Shown here: piece after piece, positions 1 to 8,319 of the stretch
How the letters are laid out: each line of letters starts with the position of its first letter
Numbering within the stretch: position 1 is the stretch's first letter
DNA from: JAPOKJ01 sp031421635
GTDB taxonomy: Bacteria > Pseudomonadota > Gammaproteobacteria > Burkholderiales > Burkholderiaceae_E
DNA: 64,000 nt
Reading direction: 5' to 3'
Assembly (NCBI GenBank): GCA_031421635.1
Contig: JANOPA010000083.1
Coordinates: forward strand, 1 to 64,000
The notes under the pieces: model-generated
Seen by the model: only the letters and a program-made list of their open reading frames with translations
Databases searched by the model: none
What the model was told of the DNA's origin: nothing
Translations under genes and position numbers: made by a program

Positions 1-38
1 TGCTATGGTTTCTATTCCATGAAACCTGCAAGGCCGCT

Positions 39-908
39 ATGACCACCCTTAACAAGCCACCACCTAACGCACCTTCGGCGAGTGAGGTTGTTCAGCAGGA
101 AAATCCAAGACTAGACATGAGTGGCGCGATGAGTTACGGCGACTACCTCGAGCTTGACGCCTTACTTAGTGCACAAAAGCCGCGCTCGCCCGATCACAAC
201 GAGATGCTCTTCATCATCCAGCATCAAACCAGTGAACTTTGGATGAAGCTCATGCTGCACGAACTGTTAGCGGCGATTGAAAATGTCAGGAATGACGATT
301 TGCGTACCGCTTTTAAAATGCTCGCGCGCGTCAGCAGAATTATGGAGCAACTGGTTCATGCCTGGGACGTGCTGGCCACGATGACGCCGCCAGAATACAG
401 CGGCATTCGGCCCTATTTGGCGAGCTCAAGTGGCTTTCAAAGTTTTCAGTATCGCTGCATTGAGTTTGCTCTGGGTAACAAAAACGAGGCGATGCTCAAA
501 CCACATGCTCATCGCGCAGATTTACTTGCGAAAGTAACGGGTGCTTTTCAGGCCCCTTCGCTTTATGACGAAGCCTTAATGTTGCTTGCGCGTCGTGGCC
601 TGGCGGTGCCGACGAGCCATACCGCTCGCGACTGGACCCAGGCCTATCAAGCCAACGAGCAGGTAGAGCAGGCCTGGCTACAGGTCTACCGCGACCCTAA
701 ACACTATTGGGATCTATACCAACTTGCCGAGGAGTTGATGGATCTTGAAGACGCTTTTCGCCTTTGGCGCTTCCGACATGTCACCACTGTCGAGCGAGTG
801 ATTGGCATGAAACGTGGCACCGGGGGTACGGGTGGCGTCGGCTATTTGCGCAAGATGCTGGACGTGGTTTTATTCCCTGAAATCTGGTCGCTTAGAACTG
901 CGCTTTAA
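39..908 (+). CDS. kynA: Tryptophan 2,3-dioxygenase
   Basis: This heme enzyme opens the indole ring of L-tryptophan with O2 to give N-formylkynurenine, the first step of the kynurenine route, in the cytoplasm. The protein has 289 residues, the usual bacterial length. The family signature around QHQTSELW is at residues 61-68, with H62 matching the active-site histidine. The likely axial heme ligand is H247 in FRHVTTVERVIG, followed by the glycine-rich GTGGTGG substrate loop near residues 260-266. The first 25 residues are Pro/Ser-rich and probably disordered. kynB and kynU are not in the window; they could lie to the left, since only 38 bases precede the gene. Recognition is secure. Confidence 0.95.
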   Translation: MTTLNKPPPNAPSASEVVQQENPRLDMSGAMSYGDYLELDALLSAQKPRSPDHNEMLFIIQHQTSELWMKLMLHELLAAIENVRNDDLRTAFKMLARVSRIMEQLVHAWDVLATMTPPEYSGIRPYLASSSGFQSFQYRCIEFALGNKNEAMLKPHAHRADLLAKVTGAFQAPSLYDEALMLLARRGLAVPTSHTARDWTQAYQANEQVEQAWLQVYRDPKHYWDLYQLAEELMDLEDAFRLWRFRHVTTVERVIGMKRGTGGTGGVGYLRKMLDVVLFPEIWSLRTAL

Positions 909-1041
909 GTTAGCAGGCGCCGTCCAGGCACCGTGCCATTCATCGGATCCTCTGACCAGGCCTCGTAAGAAAGAGGCGCTATGATGTGTCAGCACCCACT
1001 TTTGCCAAGCCCTTTCTAGCCTCCCAAGGACCACAATTCAT

Positions 1042-2016
1042 ATGAAAACCAGAATCACCGAAATGTTCGGCATCGAGCACCCTATCATTCAAGGCGGCAT
1101 GCATTTCGTCGGCTTTGCCGAACTGGCTGCGGCGGTTTCCAATGCGGGCGGTTTAGGCATCATCACCGGCCTTACTCAGAAAACCCCCGAAGACCTTGCC
1201 AATGAAATTCGACGCTGCCGCGAGATGACTGACAAGCCTTTCGGTGTCAATCTAACTTTCCTCCCCATCGTCAACGCACCCGACTACCCTGGCTATATCC
1301 GCGCGATTATTGAAGGGGGCGTGAAGGTTGTGGAGACCGCGGGCAACAACCCCCAAAAATGGTTGCCAGGACTGCACGAAGCAGGCGTAAAAGTGATCCA
1401 TAAATGCACTTCGGTACGGCACTCATTAAAAGCCGAGTCCATTGGCTGCGACGCGGTGAGCGTCGACGGTTTTGAATGTGGCGGCCATCCTGGTGAAGAT
1501 GACGTTCCAAACTTCATCCTTTTGCCGCGCGCCGCCGAAGAACTAAAAATTCCTTTCGTGGCCTCGGGCGGTATGGCCGACGGACGATCCCTAGTCGCTG
1601 CACTTGCCCTTGGCGCAGAGGGTATGAACCTCGGCACGCGCTTCATCGCCACCAAAGAGGCTCCCGTTCACCAAAATGTGAAGGACGCCATTGTCGCGGC
1701 CAGTGAGTTGGACACCCGACTGGTCATGCGTCCTCTACGCAATACCGAGCGTGTACTAAACAACGGAGCGGCTCAACGCCTGCTTGAAAAAGAAAAAGCG
1801 TTGGGTGGCAATATCAAGTTTGAGGACATCATTAACGAAGTCGCCGGTGTCTACCCCAAAATCATGAAGACGGGGGATATGGATGCCGGTGTCTGGTCGT
1901 GCGGCATGGTGGCAGGATTGATTCACGATGTACCCACGGTCAAAGAGCTTGTTGATCGCATCATGAGTGAGGCCGAGAACATCATTCGTAAACGCCTGCC
2001 AGGATTTGCGGGCTAA
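1042..2016 (+). CDS. Nitronate monooxygenase (2-nitropropane dioxygenase family)
   Basis: This FMN-dependent TIM-barrel enzyme of the nitronate monooxygenase/enoyl reductase II family, 324 residues long, probably detoxifies alkyl nitronates such as propionate 3-nitronate in the cytoplasm. The flavin-binding IQGGM motif is at residues 16-20 and the family active-site histidine is H149 in CGGHPGED. A phosphate-binding GGMADG loop sits near residue 176, followed by the GAEGMNLGTRF segment. The ATG start follows an AAGGA-like ribosome site. A small plus-strand gene starts 24 bases after the stop and is probably co-transcribed. The natural substrate cannot be read from sequence. Confidence 0.88.
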   Translation: MKTRITEMFGIEHPIIQGGMHFVGFAELAAAVSNAGGLGIITGLTQKTPEDLANEIRRCREMTDKPFGVNLTFLPIVNAPDYPGYIRAIIEGGVKVVETAGNNPQKWLPGLHEAGVKVIHKCTSVRHSLKAESIGCDAVSVDGFECGGHPGEDDVPNFILLPRAAEELKIPFVASGGMADGRSLVAALALGAEGMNLGTRFIATKEAPVHQNVKDAIVAASELDTRLVMRPLRNTERVLNNGAAQRLLEKEKALGGNIKFEDIINEVAGVYPKIMKTGDMDAGVWSCGMVAGLIHDVPTVKELVDRIMSEAENIIRKRLPGFAG

Positions 2017-2039
2017 AGTCTACCCACGGGGAGCTAGTC

Positions 2040-2276
2040 ATGATTAATATTCGTCACGCAGTAGTCCACATGCGCTCGGGACATTGGAGCGAGGCCCGCA
2101 CCCTCGTGCAAAAGGATAACTCTTTGTTGAGTGCGTGGTTGCACGGGATTTTGGATATTCAGGACGGCGACCTAGAAAGTGCGGAATCCTGGTATGGCAA
2201 GGCCAACCGGAATTTCTTGCGGCGCGGCTCCGTCGATGAAGAGCTGAAGCGCTTCGAGGCAGAGTTGATGGACTAG
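2040..2276 (+). CDS. Small hypothetical protein, TPR-like
   Basis: A 78-residue soluble protein with no signal peptide or membrane segment, starting 24 bases after the nitronate monooxygenase stop and preceded by GGGGAGC as a ribosome site. The pattern of small and aromatic residues (AWLHGILDIQDGDLESAESWYGKA) looks like one tetratricopeptide-type helical hairpin. Similar short proteins occur as uncharacterised genes in proteobacteria, by recollection only. It is probably a real gene in a two-gene operon, with unknown function. Confidence 0.6.
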   Translation: MINIRHAVVHMRSGHWSEARTLVQKDNSLLSAWLHGILDIQDGDLESAESWYGKANRNFLRRGSVDEELKRFEAELMD

Positions 2277-2284
2277 CGTACGCG

Positions 2285-2310
2285 AGCGCTGGCGTGTACG
2301 CACCAGCGCT
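2285..2310. terminator. Hairpin between convergent genes
   Basis: A perfect 8-bp inverted repeat, AGCGCTGG at 2285-2292 and CCAGCGCT at 2303-2310, lies between the plus-strand small gene and the convergent minus-strand SMP-30 remnant. No T-run follows on either strand, so it may act with Rho or simply mark the 3' ends. A second self-complementary stretch, AAAGCGCTTT, follows at 2315-2324. Confidence 0.45.
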
Positions 2311-2322
2311 TGGGAAAGCGCT

Positions 2323-2905
2323 TTAAACCGCCCCGTGACTTTCTACGTAGAGCGCGTACAACGAATGACAACTCGTCATGTAAAGGCGATTGTTTTTAAC
2401 TCCACCAAAAGTGAGATTGGCGCAGCGCTCAGGAAGCTTGATGAAGCCGATCGCCTTGCCCAGGGGATTGAAAACCATGACGCCATCGAGGTCCTCTGAT
2501 GCCGAATAAGGGATCAGTGAACCAGATACTGTTATCAGACTTGACGACGATGTCGTTCGGTGCGTTGAGCTTCTTGCCCTCGAAGCTGTCGGCCAACACC
2601 GTGAAGCTCCCGTCTTTCTCGCTGTACTTCATGATGCGGTTATTGGGAATATCGCTCATCAGCAGGTATCCACCTTCGGGGAAGTAGGCTGGCCCCTCTG
2701 CCCACCGCATTCCCGTCGCGACTTGTTCGACCGTGCTGCTATAAATGCGGTACTTGGCAAAGCTGGGGTCGAGGATCAGCACCGAAGGATCGGGGTAACG
2801 CTGATTCGGTTTGAACTCAAACGATTGCGCAGTCGCTTGCGTACCGAGGGCGGCCAATCCAGTGCCCGCCGCGAGGTTCAGAAAGTTTCTGCGCTCGGTT
2901 GCGAC
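2323..2905 (-). pseudogene. SMP-30/gluconolactonase-like protein, internal deletion
   Basis: Minus-strand remnant of an exported SMP-30/gluconolactonase/LRE-type beta-propeller protein. The 5' part encodes a Tat-like signal (ERRNFLNLAAGTGLAAL) and then the typical first blades (WAEGPAYFPEGGYLLMSDIPNN, then LNAPNDIVV and WFTDPLFGI). After WFTDPLFGI the reading frame is lost. A different frame resumes the family C-terminus (DGVMVFNPLGKAIGFIKLPE, then CANLTFGG and LYMTSCHSLYALYV) and stops at 2323-2325. About 100-120 residues of the propeller centre are missing at the junction near 2500. No standard start codon precedes the signal, so the 5' boundary is approximate. The protein must be non-functional. 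Confidence 0.8.
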
Positions 2906-3018
2906 AGACTCTTTTATTACTGCATTTTTTGTAACTGTCGTTTGGAGGAGCTGACAAGCTCTGCTACTCTTTAAACTGAGATGGCGTTCAAACCGAGCGA
3001 CACTCTAAACCGCGACCG

Positions 3019-3046
3019 ATGAGCAACAACAGATGAGCAACAACAC
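3019..3046 (+). repeat. 14-bp tandem repeat over the msrA start
   Basis: ATGAGCAACAACAG at 3019-3032 is followed directly by ATGAGCAACAACAC at 3033-3046. The second copy begins msrA. The first copy is in another frame and would encode a five-residue peptide (MSNNR) whose TGA overlaps the msrA ATG, giving an ATGA junction. This could be replication slippage or a tiny upstream reading frame. Confidence 0.6.
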
Positions 3047-3533
3047 GACCGAAACCGCCTACATCGCAGGTGGGTGTTTTTGGGGTATGCAAGACCTGCT
3101 GCGCAAAATCCCCGGCGTAGTACACACCGAAGTGGGCTACACCGGAGGCTGGTTAGACAATCCGAAGTACGACGACACCCACGACTCCAAGTCCGGGCAT
3201 GCCGAAGCGGTAAAGATCGTTTTTGACCCTGCGACCATCAGCTTTGATACTTTGTTGGATCAGTGGTTTTTCAAAATGCATGACCCAACCACCCTCAATC
3301 GTCAGGGCAACGATATGGGCACGCAGTATCGTTCCACCATTTTCTATACCGACGAGGCACAAAGGCTAACAGCCGAAGCCGCGAAGCAACGCATCAACGA
3401 TTCCAGCAAATGGAAGCGCCCACTTGCAACAACCATTGAACGCTTTGAGAAATGGTGGATTGGCGAGGGCTATCACCAAGACTATTTGGTGAAAAATCCG
3501 GGTGGCTACTCCTGTCATTTTATGAGAGATTAA
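3033..3533 (+). CDS. msrA: Peptide-methionine (S)-S-oxide reductase
   Basis: This enzyme repairs oxidised protein methionine by reducing the S-sulfoxide with a thioredoxin-recycled cysteine. The 166-residue protein carries the catalytic GGCFWG motif with the nucleophile C15. It has the family segments VGYTGG, SGHAEAV, FFKMHDPTTLNRQGND and QYRS, and a YHQDYLVKNP tail with a late cysteine near residue 163 as a possible recycling cysteine. The start is preceded by an imperfect tandem copy of its own first codons (see repeat). It is a single-domain protein with no MsrB fusion and appears cytoplasmic because it has no signal peptide. Confidence 0.93.
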   Translation: MSNNTTETAYIAGGCFWGMQDLLRKIPGVVHTEVGYTGGWLDNPKYDDTHDSKSGHAEAVKIVFDPATISFDTLLDQWFFKMHDPTTLNRQGNDMGTQYRSTIFYTDEAQRLTAEAAKQRINDSSKWKRPLATTIERFEKWWIGEGYHQDYLVKNPGGYSCHFMRD

Positions 3534-3557
3534 GTGCGTCCTTGCTAGGCGCGCCGT

Positions 3558-4229
3558 ATGTTTAAAACTCTCACCTCCGTCCTACACGCGCTTAAAACTC
3601 GGCCTCGACTGATCACCTCTTTATTCGTCGCGCTACTTAGCGCCGCGCTGATCCCACAGTCTTGGGTGAGTGGCGGGGCGACTCGTGTGCTAATCGCTTG
3701 GAATCTCGGAGTGTTGCTCTATCTCGTCTTGGTGGCGCGCATGGTACTGAGCTCGACGCCAGAATCAATGCGTCGCAGGGCCATCACACAAGCCGAAAGC
3801 CAGTTTGTAGAATTGGTTTTGGTGCTCTTTGCGACATTGGCTGCCGTAGTGGCCATCTTTGTGCAACTCACGATTGCCAGGAACTTATCAGGTGACACAA
3901 AGATCGCGCAAATCGCATTAGCCGCGGTCACCATTCTTTTTGCATGGATATTTATTCACACGATGTTCGCTCTGCACTATGCTCACGACTATTACGAAAC
4001 AACCGCCCGACGTGAACCGCCGGGTCTAGTGTTTCCCGGCACGAGCGATCCAGAATACGGAGACTTTTTTTACTGCGCCTTTATCATTGGCACTTCGGCG
4101 CAAACTGCTGACGTATCCTTCACCAATAAGCCACAGCGGCGCATTGCGCTTGTGCATAGCGTTCTATCGTTCTTGTTTAATACGACGATGCTTGCCATGA
4201 CGATTAATATCGCCGCGGGCTTTCTCTAG
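3558..4229 (+). CDS. DUF1345 inner-membrane protein
   Basis: A 223-residue integral membrane protein matching the DUF1345 family, function unknown. Hydrophobic segments lie near residues 18-36, 46-62, 88-106, 118-137 and 200-220, separated by the hallmark stretch HYAHDYY...PPGLVFPGTSDPEYGDFFYCAFIIGTS. That stretch, with its PDYxDFxYxAF-like core, is the strongest family mark. The 3' end overlaps the 3' end of the convergent GST-like gene by 26 bases (4204-4229), a tail-to-tail overlap visible in both reading frames. Confidence 0.8.
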   Translation: MFKTLTSVLHALKTRPRLITSLFVALLSAALIPQSWVSGGATRVLIAWNLGVLLYLVLVARMVLSSTPESMRRRAITQAESQFVELVLVLFATLAAVVAIFVQLTIARNLSGDTKIAQIALAAVTILFAWIFIHTMFALHYAHDYYETTARREPPGLVFPGTSDPEYGDFFYCAFIIGTSAQTADVSFTNKPQRRIALVHSVLSFLFNTTMLAMTINIAAGFL

Positions 4230-5184
4230 CGAGTCGCAAGACAAAACCCACCCGAGGAAAATGTACCCGCACCTTTCCGGCGACTGGATCCACTCGCCCA
4301 AGCGTGAAATGAGTCGAATAGGCTCCCAGTAGTTCGCCCTCGCTAGCCTCAACACCAAAACTCTCTGCCGTAATCGCAACCTGCTGGCCAAGCGCAAGCC
4401 CGTGGGAATCAACAAATTCCTTCGGATTCAAGAAGCTTTGTAAAGCTGCTGGCAAAGACGATTGCTGAGTTCGCGCTGCCGCAGCACTCACCGACAAACT
4501 GGACGTTGCGTCGCCCTCAATCATCGTGCCATGACCCAGTTCAGCCAGACGATCCATCCAAGGCAGAATGTGGGGATAATCCTTCAAGATGCTCGCCACC
4601 GACGTCAGTCGACGGGTAAACCAAAGCGGGTGATAGCAAGAAAAATCGGCGAGACTAGGCTGCTCACTCAACAAGAACTTTCGCCCTTCGAGCATTTGAT
4701 TGATTCTAAGCAGATAACTCTTGAAATAACCGGTCGCGTCTTGCGGCGAGAGTCGCGCACCGCCGCCTCGCATGGCTTTTCGGTCGGCCGCAAACACTGC
4801 ACCCGTCTCAGGCGATTGTCCTGCAAACAACTCGGCAGCGCCTGCTGGCTGGAAGTTATAAGCCATGGCCGCGCCAAAGAGTGCGGAATCCGCCCACTGA
4901 GCGACGATGCGCGAACTGCCTTCGCTATCACTTGGAAACAAACTGGGTGTCGGTGCGAGGTGCTGCAAGGCATCGGCGATCAGGGAGGTGTCACAAATCA
5001 CTTCGTTAGCCACTTGCAAAATTGGTATGCGGCGATAGCCGCCAGTCAGTGCTTGCAAGTCGGGCTTAGGCATGATCGAGGGTTGTAGTACGGAATGCCA
5101 GGTCAGGCGCTTTTGCCCAAAGATCAGCCGAATTTTTTCAGCGAAAGGCGACGTGCGATAGTGATGTAAATAGAGATCAGTCAT
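4204..5184 (-). CDS. Glutathione S-transferase family protein with C-terminal extension
   Basis: A 326-residue protein with a thioredoxin-like N-terminal GST domain (residues 3-80: LYLHHYRTSPFAEKIRLI, cis-Pro region RRIPILQ, then DTSLIADAL) and a helical GST C-terminal domain (about 90-225: ADSALFGAA, PSLADFSCYHPLWF). About 90 further residues (GLALGQQVAITAESFG...LGRVDPVAGKVRVHFPRVGFVLR) look like a small beta-rich domain. The length exceeds the usual 200-230 residues of a GST. It is the last gene of a probable minus-strand operon with DUF3237 and tannase-like genes (gap 82 bases), so a role in aromatic or ester catabolism is plausible, but the substrate is unknown. Confidence 0.82.
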   Translation of the reverse strand: MTDLYLHHYRTSPFAEKIRLIFGQKRLTWHSVLQPSIMPKPDLQALTGGYRRIPILQVANEVICDTSLIADALQHLAPTPSLFPSDSEGSSRIVAQWADSALFGAAMAYNFQPAGAAELFAGQSPETGAVFAADRKAMRGGGARLSPQDATGYFKSYLLRINQMLEGRKFLLSEQPSLADFSCYHPLWFTRRLTSVASILKDYPHILPWMDRLAELGHGTMIEGDATSSLSVSAAAARTQQSSLPAALQSFLNPKEFVDSHGLALGQQVAITAESFGVEASEGELLGAYSTHFTLGRVDPVAGKVRVHFPRVGFVLRLARESPRRY

Positions 5185-5266
5185 AATTTTTACCAGTAAT
5201 AAGCGATCAACTCAACGAGCGGTTGACACTAAAAGGTTTGGATCACTAGCGTGGTCAGTCGTGACA

Positions 5267-5785
5267 CTAAAGCACCTGAAAGAAACTCAAATGCACTCCA
5301 GCCGGTGCGCGTGTTCCACTCCCAATAAACTGATATTGGTTCATCCAGGTCCATTGGGCTGCGGCTGCCTCTAGCTGAGGCTGACATCGAAAATAGACTC
5401 GGCTTGGATCGACGGGCTGACCCGTGCGAAGGCGTAATGAATCTTCAGCACTGGCCACGCGCAGGGCGGTGTTACTAACAAACACTCTTGCACCATCATG
5501 CATTTCGATGACGTAACGCGCATCCAAATGGGCCTGCGTGCCGTCCGCATGAATCAGTTGAAAATCGGCCCCCCCAGGAACGACCCGCCCAAGGTACTTG
5601 GTGACATCCGAATTTTCAGTATCAAGCCCCTGGCGGGCCAGCAAGGCGGGCGAAGGCGTCAAGACCCCACCAGTAATGGGAATCATCCTTCTCACGCCAC
5701 CAGGAGTTTCACCCACATCCACAGGGGCGGAAACACTCACGTCCAAATCAAATACATGGATCAGTTCAGGTTTGGGAAGGCTCAC
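5267..5785 (-). CDS. DUF3237 family protein
   Basis: A 172-residue cytoplasmic protein of the DUF3237 (UPF0311) family, recognised by the N-terminal FDLDVSVSAPVDVG strand pair, GVRRMIPITGG, and the central LIHADGTQAHLDARYVIE and VFVSNTALR stretches. The C-terminal YFRCQPQLEA...WMNQYQFIGSG is the typical end of the family barrel. It lies 43 bases after the tannase-like gene on the same strand and 82 bases before the GST-like gene. The family has no settled biochemical role. Linkage to esterases of plant phenolics suggests participation in that pathway, by inference. Confidence 0.85.
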   Translation of the reverse strand: MSLPKPELIHVFDLDVSVSAPVDVGETPGGVRRMIPITGGVLTPSPALLARQGLDTENSDVTKYLGRVVPGGADFQLIHADGTQAHLDARYVIEMHDGARVFVSNTALRVASAEDSLRLRTGQPVDPSRVYFRCQPQLEAAAAQWTWMNQYQFIGSGTRAPAGVHLSFFQVL

Positions 5786-5828
5786 AACAATCCTTTTAAA
5801 TCATTCATCAACAATTATCCCTTAGGCT

Positions 5829-7538
5829 CTATAAACGGCTCTCAAAGTTCTCCGCCGAATCAACCTCTCCGGAGCCTTTGTAATGAGAGTAACTCGGCCA
5901 AGAACACAAGGGGCGGGTTCGACCCGGAAAGACTTTCGTGCCCCGAGCCACTATGGCTTGCGGTGCTTGATTTTTTTCAACCCAGGTGACCAAGCTCTCC
6001 AGCCCCTCCCAAGCATCTGTTGCGGCGCCGCCCGAGCAATGCCCCATACCTGGAATCAGGAAAAGGCGCGCAAAATCCGCCGTGCTCGCGCCGTGCATTG
6101 CCTGCATGCGTCGGTAATAATCCACCGATTCGTTAGCTGAGAAAATCGGATCAGCCATGCCGTGCGCGAGAAGTAATTTACTACTTCTTGCTTTGAAGCC
6201 TTTGAGTTGGACATCGGACTCGGTATTGTAAATCCAGGCATAAGCGTCCATGCGCGCCGGGTCCCGGTCAAAGTTAAACGTAAAGATGCTTAAGCTAGGG
6301 TCGGGTGGCGTGACAAACTCATGCTTCATTGCATCTTGCATTAAGAACACATGACGCGAGTTAGGTGTGGCCGTGAGCGAGTTACCTAGCTTCCACATGC
6401 GCCAATCGTTGTCGGGATGACCAATGCCCGCATCCCACGGCCATGAAAAGTAGAGCGGCGCACCGGCCGTTGTGCGCGCGCCATTAAATATTTTTTCCAG
6501 TGCTTGTACCTGCGGTACGCTAAGGCATGTCGAATCCTTGGCCACACCAGACGGACAGGCCAGACTGAGAGGCGTAAAACGGCAAGCGGCAGGGTTAGAG
6601 ACGAGTCCGTCAACCACGCCATCCTGGGCGTCGCACGCCTGTAAAACGCCCTTGCGCACTAAGCCGAGATCGTCATTGCTCAAGGCCTGACTTAAAAGGG
6701 TCAGACCCTCTGAATTTCGAGGAGCAATGGACTGAAGGGTTTGAGTATCCCAGGCTGCCGCCACCGTTGCACCCTTCGCCACCGTCATAGCGGGCGCCAT
6801 CGCTAAAACGCCGTCAAATTGTCCGGGAAAACGCTGGGTAAACATCTTTCCTTGGCGACCACCGCCAGAGCAACCCACGAAATAAGACTTCTGAGCGGCG
6901 AGTGTGTAATGACGATGAATCAACTCCTTCGCTTTGCTCGCTACAATGTCGTAGGAACGGTAAGCATGATCTATTCGTGCCAGAGAATCATATCCAAAGG
7001 TGGCATCCGTGCCTTGATGACCGGCATCTGTTGTCACGACGGCAAAGCCTTTGTTAAGCGCATAGTCGACACTTGCCTGCGGCCCCACGGCTGGTCGCAC
7101 TACGCCGTCATTGCCCCCACCTCCTTGAAATAAAAATCGTCCGTTCCAAGCCGCGGGTAGTCGTAATTCAAAGCCAATGTGGTAACTCTTCTCGTCCACT
7201 CCTTTTCTTTGGCCTGTCTTTCCGCTCAGTCGACAATGTGCGGCCAATAGTGGCCCGGACGTGGCACCTGGCGGCCGCAGCGTGCCGGCCTCAATCCATT
7301 CAGTACTGAGCGCGTCGTTGCCTTCGCTGCGCTTGTCCAGATCAGATTTGCTCAAGTCGAGGCACTGCGCAGCGGAAACGCCCGCGGTATTTACGGATGG
7401 GAAAGCTACCAGAGAATCCTTTGACGAAACGCCCCAGCTCCCTAGACTTAAGAATAGTGCCAGGGCCCCGATCAATAATGCGGCCATTGGCCTTGCCATC
7501 CGATTGTCAAAAACGCTTGTCGACCTTAAATCGTTCAT
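5829..7538 (-). CDS. Tannase/feruloyl esterase family protein
   Basis: An exported serine esterase predicted to cleave gallate or hydroxycinnamate esters outside the cytoplasm. From the preferred start (MNDLRS, with a GGGGGCGA ribosome site) it has 569 residues and a signal peptide (PMAALLIGALALFLSLGSWGVSS). The catalytic serine is in GCSGGGRQGK, with the family cysteine directly before it. The acid lies in LLAHGMADPIFS and the histidine in PGMGHCSGG, the neighbouring cysteine completing the CS-D-HC arrangement of this family. An upstream ATG 20 codons earlier is possible but would put charged residues before the signal. First gene of the operon with DUF3237 and the GST-like gene. Confidence 0.87.
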   Translation of the reverse strand: MNDLRSTSVFDNRMARPMAALLIGALALFLSLGSWGVSSKDSLVAFPSVNTAGVSAAQCLDLSKSDLDKRSEGNDALSTEWIEAGTLRPPGATSGPLLAAHCRLSGKTGQRKGVDEKSYHIGFELRLPAAWNGRFLFQGGGGNDGVVRPAVGPQASVDYALNKGFAVVTTDAGHQGTDATFGYDSLARIDHAYRSYDIVASKAKELIHRHYTLAAQKSYFVGCSGGGRQGKMFTQRFPGQFDGVLAMAPAMTVAKGATVAAAWDTQTLQSIAPRNSEGLTLLSQALSNDDLGLVRKGVLQACDAQDGVVDGLVSNPAACRFTPLSLACPSGVAKDSTCLSVPQVQALEKIFNGARTTAGAPLYFSWPWDAGIGHPDNDWRMWKLGNSLTATPNSRHVFLMQDAMKHEFVTPPDPSLSIFTFNFDRDPARMDAYAWIYNTESDVQLKGFKARSSKLLLAHGMADPIFSANESVDYYRRMQAMHGASTADFARLFLIPGMGHCSGGAATDAWEGLESLVTWVEKNQAPQAIVARGTKVFPGRTRPLCSWPSYSHYKGSGEVDSAENFESRL

Positions 7539-7770
7539 TCGTCGCCCCCGCAGTTGCCACATAGTTGTCTTACCGCATCCCGCTTTCACGATGAGCAAGC
7601 GGCTTCATTGCGGATCGTACCGAAAGCACAACGCAAAGCGTTTCCGCTTACCCACTTTTTCAAAATCACTCCTGATAGACTAGACCCGTGCTTTCCATCT
7701 CGTACATCGGAACCTGTCCGATAACTTGCCCCATAACCCGTCTCGACACCCAAACAAAGGTCTGGGCACA

Positions 7771-8250
7771 TTGAAAAAACTACTTCGCCTGCTGGGAAGC
7801 GCGCTTCTCTTGCCCATTATTTTCTTTGAGGAATGGGGCTGGAAGCCACTGGCGCGTTTGATGGTCAGAATCGCTCGCCTGCCGCTTGTCCAGCGCGTTG
7901 AAAACAAGATCAGCCATACCCCGCCCCGCCTTGCCTTAACGTTATTTCTGGTTCCAGTACTCGTCCTTTTGCCTTTCAAGTTCGGTGCCTTCTGGCTGAT
8001 TGCCCATGGGCAAAAGCTGGTCGGTTTGTCGGTGATTCTCATCGCCAAGCTGGTGAGCACGGCCCTCCTCGGCCGCCTGTTTCATCTGACCGAGCGGCAA
8101 CTCATGAGTTTTCCATGGTTTGCAAAAGCCTACACCTGGTGGCGGACGACAAAAGACCGCGTTGTCCTTCGTCTCAAGGCAAGTAAAGCTTGGCAGACTG
8201 CGCTTGAGCTTGGTCGTAGCGTCAGGTCCTGGTTAAGAAAGGCATCCTGA
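7771..8250 (+). CDS. Hypothetical membrane protein
   Basis: A protein of about 159 residues if translation starts at the TTG at 7771 (KKLLRLLGSALLLPIIFFEE, preceded by AAAGG). A longer version from the TTG at 7726 adds 15 polar residues. It has one N-terminal hydrophobic segment ending in FFEEWGWKPLARL and two more in the middle (LALTLFLVPVLVLLPFKFGAFWLIAHG and LVGLSVILIAKLVSTALL), then a basic amphipathic C-terminus. Uncharacterised proteins with this plan are common in proteobacteria. The function is unknown. Confidence 0.6.
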   Translation: MKKLLRLLGSALLLPIIFFEEWGWKPLARLMVRIARLPLVQRVENKISHTPPRLALTLFLVPVLVLLPFKFGAFWLIAHGQKLVGLSVILIAKLVSTALLGRLFHLTERQLMSFPWFAKAYTWWRTTKDRVVLRLKASKAWQTALELGRSVRSWLRKAS

Positions 8251-8284
8251 CCCAAATGTGGTGAGTCAAACTTTGACGCTGGGC

Positions 8285-8306
8285 AAAAGAAGGCGCACGG
8301 CCTTCT
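8285..8306 (-). terminator. Rho-independent terminator after the VanW gene
   Basis: Read on the minus strand, AGAAGGC – CGTGC – GCCTTCT forms a 7-bp perfect stem (8306-8300 with 8294-8288) followed directly by TTTT. It lies 14 bases after the VanW-family stop and 38 bases from the end of the convergent plus-strand gene. Confidence 0.65.
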
Positions 8307-8319
8307 GCCACCCAGCCCA

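Noticed and set aside
4462..5088. 208-codon plus-strand frame
   Set aside because: Antisense to the GST-like gene; composition is Arg/Cys-rich as expected of a shadow.
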